Source of the DNA: Paralichthys olivaceus
Taxonomy: Eukaryota; Chordata; Actinopteri; Pleuronectiformes; Paralichthyidae
Direction: 5' to 3'
Length of the DNA stretch: 64,000 nt
Assembly (NCBI RefSeq): GCF_024713975.1
Contig: NC_091114.1
Location: forward strand, 4,436,001-4,500,000
Position numbers and translations under genes: made by a program. A model generated the notes under the pieces. It worked only from the letters and a program-made list of their open reading frames with translations, was not told the origin of the DNA and ran no database searches. Every line of letters begins with the position of its first letter. Positions within the stretch are counted from its first letter, which is position 1. Below are positions 60,501 through 64,000 of this stretch, in pieces.

Positions 60501-63258
60501 TAGAGTCATATCCGCTGCGAGGAAAGGTGGAGGATTTGCGGATGGTGTTGTCGATAGAGTGATCATCATTCAAAGGTAAAGTGGCGGGGGAATCATGACT
60601 GGCATCCAGGATGAGGCCTGCATCGCCTGGGCGTTGGTGGCCATGAAGGATGGGCTCAGGAGGGTTTATCTCGAGAGTGGGTATACCTGAGTCCTGGGAA
60701 GTCAAACTGTGGCTGTCCTGGTCCAGGTCTGAGTAGCTTTTCTGGGGGCTGCTGTAGTAGGTGGGGGTAGAGGAGCAGGATGGCTTGTAACTGGGCAGGA
60801 CGGGTATGCTGTGTGGGGTCGTGCTGGCTTCATGACAGTGATGGTTGGTGTGATCGTGGGGGTCAGGGGCAGTCTGATCTTTGACCACAGAGCCATTCTC
60901 CGCTATGGCTTCTCCAGACACACCTTCAAAAGAACATGACTGAATTAGTTTGATTTGAAAAAAATGTACAGATCCGGGATGTTTCTAAATCAGGGGCCAT
61001 AAAAAAGGGGCCAATTTTACTGAATAAAATGTTTTAATCCACAGTAAAACTAATACAAATGAATCTCCAACAATTTAGATGATTGATTTAATTGTTGTGA
61101 TTTGTGACCAAAATGCAAATGTGAGGATTTGCTGCTTTTCTCATCAGAATAAATTTAATATTGTGAGATTTTTTTCTAAACGAGTGATCTAAACACGTCG
61201 CCTTCGGCTCTACTGCATTTTAGCACGGATAATTACTAATCATGAAGAGCAGGCCCAGGGGATTCACCCTCTGGCAGTTTCTTTGAGTGATTGCGGATTT
61301 GTTTATTAATATTGTCTGTGCAACAGAAGCAAAATACAAAGTGACACTTGAACAATTGCATTATAATAAGGGCTCCTCTGGGTTACATTTTAGAATAAAA
61401 CCCTTCGAAGTTTCCATGTATCTCGTGCTTATCTAGTGCAATAAATGCACAATCAGATCACCACAAACTGATTATAATTAGTAAGTAATACATGGGTGGG
61501 AAAATGTGGTTAACAGAGGCCAACTCAATTCTGCTCCAGTGACACATTTAGTCTATAAACAAACCAATCATCAGTCTACAAATTGACAAAATATGATATT
61601 ATTAAAAGGCTTCTGCCAATTAAACAGGGTATTTCGAGCCATATGAGTGTAGGAGCCTTGTGAGATGAAAACTAATCCCACAGTAACCAGGCTGTAACTG
61701 GAGTCTGCTGTGTAACATGAACAGGGCTCCAGCAGGGCTACATCATGCTTCAACACCAGCTGGGAAGCTAAGCTTAAGCTAGTGTGTCTATAAGCTCTCG
61801 GGCTGCATTAATTCGACTCCTGACTCTCAGGGACAGACACATTCCCACCCCATCAGTTACACACTTCATATCCATTTGGCAGAGCTCGACAACACTCAGG
61901 TTGGAGCTAGCTGTGTGTGCTGTGGAGGGGTTCTGTTTTTAGACAAAACAAGGGGGAAATAAGGGCTTTGAAAAAACACACACTATTGTTGTTGCTAAGA
62001 ACTTCAGTGGAGTTTGCAGTAACAGTTTATCTAAGCTCTGCACCGGGAGGTTGTTTCAACACAGAAGCAAAAAGAAGCTGGAGAGCTACAAATCATTGGA
62101 TCATGCTTTCTCCATGAGGTGTAACCGTCTCATATTCTTCATCATTTAAATTCTCTCAAAGATGATGCCGTAACCGAGAGCACAGTAGAAAAACCCTATC
62201 ACAGGGTCTCGTGTATTCTTACTGGTTAACGCACAAAGCCAGATTCTTGCCCAAGCTCTAAACCCTGACCTGGTCATGTGAGCCTGACAGACTTTGTCCC
62301 AAAACGCGGCAACAGGTTCTTCCTGTGCCACAGGGGGAAATAACGAACAAGAGCTCACCAATGAATTACAGGCTGTTTACGTACTCATTGTTATTATACT
62401 CACACTGTATTTATTTAAAAATGAGATACTGTACCACTCATGAAGCTTTATTCATTAAATAGTGCATGAAGTGCGTGAGGGCCACACCAAACCCAGGCAT
62501 GTTTTAAGCTGCTGCTCTTATTGTCTGCTTTGTTGAGCCACCTATTTGAGTGCACACACAATGTTGGTCTGTGAATCACAACAACACGTGATGAAAGGCT
62601 TCCCAGGGAAGACACAGTACTATTCCATTTTGAAAAGTGGCCCTTCTTCAGCCAAAGACCAGACTGAATGGAGTAACATCACAGGGAACATTAAAAGAAA
62701 GAGGTTTTCAAATTTAAGAGGCTGTTCTTCAGTGCAGCTGCAGTTCACACGTCTATTTTCGACACTCAGATTCACTTTCTGGCCCAACAGAGGATGCAAC
62801 CTCACATTTTAACTAGTGTGTCACATGTATGTTGAAGTTTAGAGCCTGTCACAAAACATCACGGTTAAAGTGTGGAGTTAAACGTTTACATCTTCTGCTC
62901 CACTAAAAGACTGGTTTCAAATGATTCACTATCTGATCTTTTAGTGGCTGAGGTATAAGATTATCCCTCAGCCTCTGGTAAATGAAAAGTACGCCGAATT
63001 CGACACTGATAATAAATCAGTCCTAAATGCTAAGTGTTAGAGTTGATCAACAGAGAGAATTGAGAATATTTAAGGCTGAGTTTATGTTTATATATTCTTT
63101 CAATGGAGTTTGGTGCGATGTTAGCAGGAGGAGAACAGCACGTGGATCAGGATGTGAGTTTGCGTGTTTCTTGCGTGTGCTGCGTGACGAACATTCATCC
63201 GTCACACTGACTCACCGCAGCGGCTGTCCCTCAGCTCCTGGCCGGTCGTGTTCGCCAT
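34669..63258 (-). CDS. tbc1d14: TBC1 domain family member 14 (14 coding exons)
   Basis: TBC-domain protein that in mammals binds RAB11, sits on recycling endosomes and restrains starvation-induced autophagy, partly via TRAPP complexes. Fourteen exons from 63258 to 34669 give 717 aa (human 693) with all phases closing. The N-terminal half is disordered and Ser-rich with conserved islands: DSGIPTLEI (92-100), [13 protein letters not shown] (143-155), SNEDILD (191-197), GWKLFGK (287-293) and the [20 protein letters not shown] block in exon 4. A coiled coil (about 355-400) precedes the TBC domain (about 431-640). The domain has the arginine finger IKLDISR with Arg499 and the glutamine finger YVQG with Gln535, so it looks catalytically competent. 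Upstream the leader has two uORFs, and an alternative first exon lies in intron 2. Confidence 0.96.
34816..35074 (-). CDS. tbc1d14: tbc1d14 coding exon 13
   Basis: Residues 613-699; [19 protein letters not shown] through [20 protein letters not shown], the end of the TBC domain. Donor GTGGGG. Confidence 0.96.
35238..35400 (+). mobile_element. Interspersed repeat, copy 3
   Basis: TATAATAATCAGTTCCC, AACATGCCAGATATTTTTC, ATCATTCTCTGAGA and TCTCACATTGATAAAG follow the order of the first half of the copy at 2945-3100. An A-rich stretch separates it from GGAGCTAACATTCTGCACC. Confidence 0.55.
36041..36150 (-). CDS. tbc1d14: tbc1d14 coding exon 12
   Basis: Residues 577-612 plus two bases of Trp613; [20 protein letters not shown] matches the TBC core. 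Acceptor CCGCAG, donor GTGAGT. Confidence 0.96.
36541..36610. repeat. (GT)35 microsatellite at a splice site
   Basis: Seventy bases of uninterrupted GT on the plus strand, (CA)35 on the tbc1d14 sense strand, directly next to the donor hexamer of exon 11 (36616-36611). The longest simple repeat in the window. Confidence 0.97.
36617..36745 (-). CDS. tbc1d14: tbc1d14 coding exon 11 (glutamine finger)
   Basis: Residues 534-576, 43 whole codons; [20 protein letters not shown] holds the glutamine finger Gln535. The exon is frame-neutral. Its acceptor side has a short TG repeat (TCTGTGTGTGTGTAG) and its donor GTCAGT runs straight into a (CA)35 tract on the transcribed sense strand. Confidence 0.96.
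37741..37812 (-). CDS. tbc1d14: tbc1d14 coding exon 10
   Basis: Residues 510-533, 24 whole codons ([20 protein letters not shown] then DVGY). Donor GTAAGT; splits the YVQ motif from exon 11. Confidence 0.96.
37989..38077 (-). CDS. tbc1d14: tbc1d14 coding exon 9 (arginine finger)
   Basis: Residues 480-509; [20 protein letters not shown] contains the IxxDxxR motif with Arg499. Donor GTCAGT. Confidence 0.96.
38190..38267 (-). CDS. tbc1d14: tbc1d14 coding exon 8
   Basis: Residues 454-479 plus one base of Asp480; [13 protein letters not shown] then a variable linker, shorter than in human. Acceptor CTGCAG, donor GTAGAG. Confidence 0.93.
39490..39553 (+). repeat. 14-bp minisatellite
   Basis: Four to five units of TGTGGGTGCATGTA with small changes (ACGTGGGTGCATGT, GTGTGGGTGCATGT), in tbc1d14 intron 7. 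Confidence 0.85.
39689..39795 (-). CDS. tbc1d14: tbc1d14 coding exon 7
   Basis: Residues 418-453 plus one base of Glu454; [20 protein letters not shown] starts the TBC domain. Donor GTAAGT. Confidence 0.96.
40951..40975. repeat. (AAT)n microsatellite
   Basis: Eight AAT units followed by A-rich sequence, in tbc1d14 intron 6. Confidence 0.9.
41341..41458 (-). CDS. tbc1d14: tbc1d14 coding exon 6
   Basis: Residues 379-417 plus two bases of Met418; [20 protein letters not shown], end of the coiled coil. Acceptor CTGTAG, donor GTGAGT. Confidence 0.95.
41930..42012 (-). CDS. tbc1d14: tbc1d14 coding exon 5
   Basis: Residues 351-378 plus one base of Glu379; [20 protein letters not shown], start of the coiled coil. 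Donor GTGAGG. Confidence 0.95.
43387..43511 (-). CDS. tbc1d14: tbc1d14 coding exon 4
   Basis: Residues 310-350 plus two bases of Ala351; holds the highly conserved [20 protein letters not shown]. Acceptor TTGTTGCAG, donor GTATGT. Confidence 0.96.
43618..44187. mobile_element. Non-autonomous DNA transposon with long inverted termini
   Basis: The left arm GACCCTGTTCAGACCTGG then TTAACATCCATCCTGAGTGA then CGGATCACAAG is matched by the inverse complement of the right arm ending at 44187 (CCTTGTTTAGACCTGG, TTAACATCCGTCCTGAGAGA, CCGATCACAAG). The arms are about 55 bp with high identity. The roughly 570-bp interior has no transposase and includes a CT tract. A degraded relative lies at 20614. Confidence 0.8.
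48340..48475 (+). mobile_element. Interspersed repeat, copy 4
   Basis: GATCTTCTCTGACCCACAATG, TAGTTTTTGTGTAATCCTGC and ACAAACAAACGAACATAACC match the 3' half of the 2945-3280 copy. Confidence 0.6.
53650..53773 (-). CDS. tbc1d14: tbc1d14 coding exon 3
   Basis: Residues 268-309, with [19 protein letters not shown] matching the human GWKLFGKAPLRE region. Acceptor TCTCTCAG, donor GTAGAA. Confidence 0.95.
57227..57258 (-). CDS. tbc1d14: Candidate alternative first coding exon of tbc1d14
   Basis: In intron 2, GCAGGATGG (strong Kozak context, A at -3, G at +4) opens ten codons, [10 protein letters not shown], plus AG, followed by a GTAGGA donor at 57226. The phase (2) is exactly what exon 3 needs: AG joins G to give Arg, then SLFARRV. 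The product would be 460 aa, lacking the Ser-rich N-terminal half but keeping the coiled coil and TBC domain. I recall that mammalian TBC1D14 has a shorter isoform with its own N-terminus, which supports the idea. No transcript evidence is available here. Confidence 0.5.
57500..57535. repeat. Poly-C/poly-G tract (C30, A, C5)
   Basis: Thirty consecutive C on the plus strand, then A and five C; G-rich on the tbc1d14 sense strand, about 240 bp upstream of the candidate alternative ATG. Could form G-quadruplex structure; length in an assembly is often unreliable. Confidence 0.95.
58075..58530 (+). repeat. Degenerate tandem repeat, about 120-bp units
   Basis: Unit markers AATGTCTTCAAATTT (58110), AATTTCATCACATCT (58231), AATTCTTTCACATTT (58341) and AATGTCTTCAAATTT (58464) are 121, 110 and 123 bp apart. 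Each is followed by a GGCACAAACRTTCACTTG-like phrase and a CAAAGGTCA word. A common teleost interspersed tandem repeat type. Confidence 0.75.
58883..58908. repeat. (CA)n microsatellite
   Basis: About 13 CA units in tbc1d14 intron 2. Confidence 0.9.
59604..59790 (+). mobile_element. tRNA-derived SINE
   Basis: The B-box GGTTCGATCCC lies near 59660, preceded by CACAAACCAGAGGGTCACT. The tail AAAGCACTTTGAGTGGCCAT and AAAGCTCTATTTAAATACAA is the well-known end of a teleost SINE family. No folded tRNA is possible. Confidence 0.75.
60164..60923 (-). CDS. tbc1d14: tbc1d14 coding exon 2
   Basis: Residues 15-267 plus two bases of Arg268; a large exon with the conserved motifs [22 protein letters not shown] and [20 protein letters not shown]. 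The exon opens GT-GTG directly after AAG, so the apparent start at 60921 is a GTG within the exon and not an initiator. Confidence 0.95.
60924..63215 (-). other. tbc1d14: tbc1d14 intron 1 (about 2.3 kb)
   Basis: AT-rich, with no recognised gene or repeat family. Confidence 0.5.
63216..63258 (-). CDS. tbc1d14: tbc1d14 coding exon 1
   Basis: Residues 1-14 ([14 protein letters not shown]) plus one base of Gly15; donor GTGAGT. The N-terminus does not resemble the human start, so the identity of this exon rests on its strong donor, matching phase, CpG-island setting and position. Confidence 0.75.
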
Positions 63259-63296
63259 GCCGCCCGGGGCCGGGGGTGGGTAGGGGGGGGTGGATG

Positions 63297-63326
63297 CTAC
63301 AGGTGGGTGGCAGGTGCACGCTCCAT
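63297..63326 (-). other. tbc1d14: uORF in the tbc1d14 leader (9 codons)
   Basis: ATG at 63326-63324 in a perfect Kozak context (CACCATGG), encoding MERAPATHL and a TAG stop, 38 nt before the main ATG. Ordinary scanning ribosomes should start here and would need to reinitiate. Confidence 0.5.
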
Positions 63327-63339
63327 GGTGATGCTGTGA

Positions 63340-63360
63340 CTACCGCTGCTGCTGCACCAT
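63340..63360 (-). other. tbc1d14: uORF in the tbc1d14 leader (6 codons)
   Basis: ATG at 63360-63358 followed by VQQQR and TAG, upstream of and not overlapping the 9-codon uORF. The context is GTGATGG (G at -3, G at +4), reasonably good. Confidence 0.45.
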
Positions 63361-63780
63361 CACCTCCTCCTTCTGCTTCTCCTTCTCCTCTAACGCTGCT
63401 CGGTGGACACACACAGCGGCAGTCAGCTCGATGGACGGACAGACGAACCACACACACATTCAATGGCCGGTGAACACCAACACCGCGGACAAACCGGACT
63501 CGCTCGCCGGGCGCACTGGCCGCTGACGCCCGCTTCCTCCTCACAAGGAACCAACTTAAAGTTCAAACACGACGGACATTTTCCCTCGTTCCGTCCCGCG
63601 GCACCAACACGGCAGAGGGGGTTCTTCCCTGGCGTCTATCGACTTGTGCGACCGGGCACATCTTTTCTTTTTTTTTTTTTTACGAGTTTATCCGGTATCG
63701 TAAATATTTCATACCTGTCTCCGAGCTTCCGCCGCCATTTTAAAACAAACTTGTGAGGAGGTAGTGCGGTGCAATCGAGT

Positions 63781-64000
63781 GGAGAATGCTCACCGTCGAT
63801 GGATTCACCTGTCTGGACCTGCAGACATTAATAATCGACCACCTGAGTTTCTCTCCACGAACACTAAACTCTACAGATCCTCTACTTGTAGTGTCTTCTC
63901 ATTATATCTATATTCGTCTATTTGATTTACTCCATTTAATTAAGCGTCTTCTTCTTTACTGAGAGTGTTGTGGTTGTTGACTTTTATTAAAATGAACGCA
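63781..64000. other. Right-edge sequence upstream of tbc1d14
   Basis: AT-rich sequence with no recognised gene or repeat. In human the next gene is KIAA0232, so its orthologue may lie beyond the edge. Confidence 0.3.

Larger units (their letters stand above)
63259..63780 (-). promoter_or_regulatory. tbc1d14: tbc1d14 CpG-rich promoter and leader
   Basis: GC-rich and CpG-rich interval upstream of the tbc1d14 ATG. On the minus strand AAAATGGCGGCGG near 63742-63730 matches a YY1 element, typically placed just downstream of a transcription start, suggesting a start near 63750. A possible 24-nt coding stub (MAAEARRQ, 63738-63715) is followed by a GTATGA donor; it ends in phase 0 and cannot join exon 2 in frame, so it is more likely a 5' UTR exon or chance. 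Confidence 0.45.

Noticed and set aside
1-64000. CRISPR arrays, operons, prophage or other prokaryotic systems
   Set aside because: The window is vertebrate; direct repeats present are microsatellites, minisatellites and transposon relics, with none of the regular repeat-spacer pattern.

Overview
This is a vertebrate nuclear window, almost certainly from a ray-finned (percomorph-like) fish. Evidence: split genes with GT-AG introns and no operons; many (CA)n/(GT)n microsatellites; tRNA-derived SINEs and short inverted-repeat elements of the kind common in teleosts; and proteins close to, but clearly diverged from, their mammalian orthologues. I cannot name the species.

Five genes match the block known from human 4p16.1 (SORCS2 - GRPEL1 - TADA2B - CCDC96 - TBC1D14). 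They lie here in the same order: sorcs2 first exon (minus, 43-381, the rest off the left edge), grpel1 (plus, 4 exons, 16313-18371), tada2b (minus, 2 exons, 22332-24876), ccdc96 (plus, 3 exons, 25081-27254) and tbc1d14 (minus, 14 coding exons, 34669-63258). A small CC chemokine gene (minus, 3 exons, 29892-30636) sits between ccdc96 and tbc1d14; to my knowledge the human block has no chemokine there. All splice phases were worked through by hand and close exactly: GRPEL1 214 aa, TADA2B 493 aa, CCDC96 425 aa, CC chemokine 91 aa, TBC1D14 717 aa.

Layout: 1-700 is the GC-rich 5' end of sorcs2. About 0.7-16.2 kb is intergenic, with microsatellites, a minisatellite and several transposon relics. grpel1 and tada2b converge, with 3' UTRs filling much of 18.4-22.3 kb. 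tada2b and ccdc96 are head-to-head with only 204 bp between start codons; this shared promoter holds an NRF1 palindrome, a CCAAT box and an RFX-type X-box that suits a ciliary gene. The tbc1d14 3' UTR probably runs from 34.67 to about 31.73 kb. Its introns hold most of the remaining repeats.

The genes are mostly functionally unrelated neighbours: a neuronal sorting receptor, a mitochondrial Hsp70 exchange factor, a SAGA-type acetyltransferase adaptor, a ciliary coiled-coil protein, a chemokine, and a Rab-GAP-like regulator of recycling endosomes and autophagy.

Best leads: (1) an in-phase alternative first exon of tbc1d14 at 57227-57258, predicting a 460-aa short isoform that keeps the TBC domain; (2) a (GT)35 microsatellite abutting the splice donor of the frame-neutral tbc1d14 exon that carries the glutamine finger, with a complementary repeat at the other side of that exon; (3) an X-box in the tada2b/ccdc96 promoter; (4) the chemokine inside the conserved block; (5) two glycine-rich inserts in TADA2B; (6) paired uORFs in the tbc1d14 leader.
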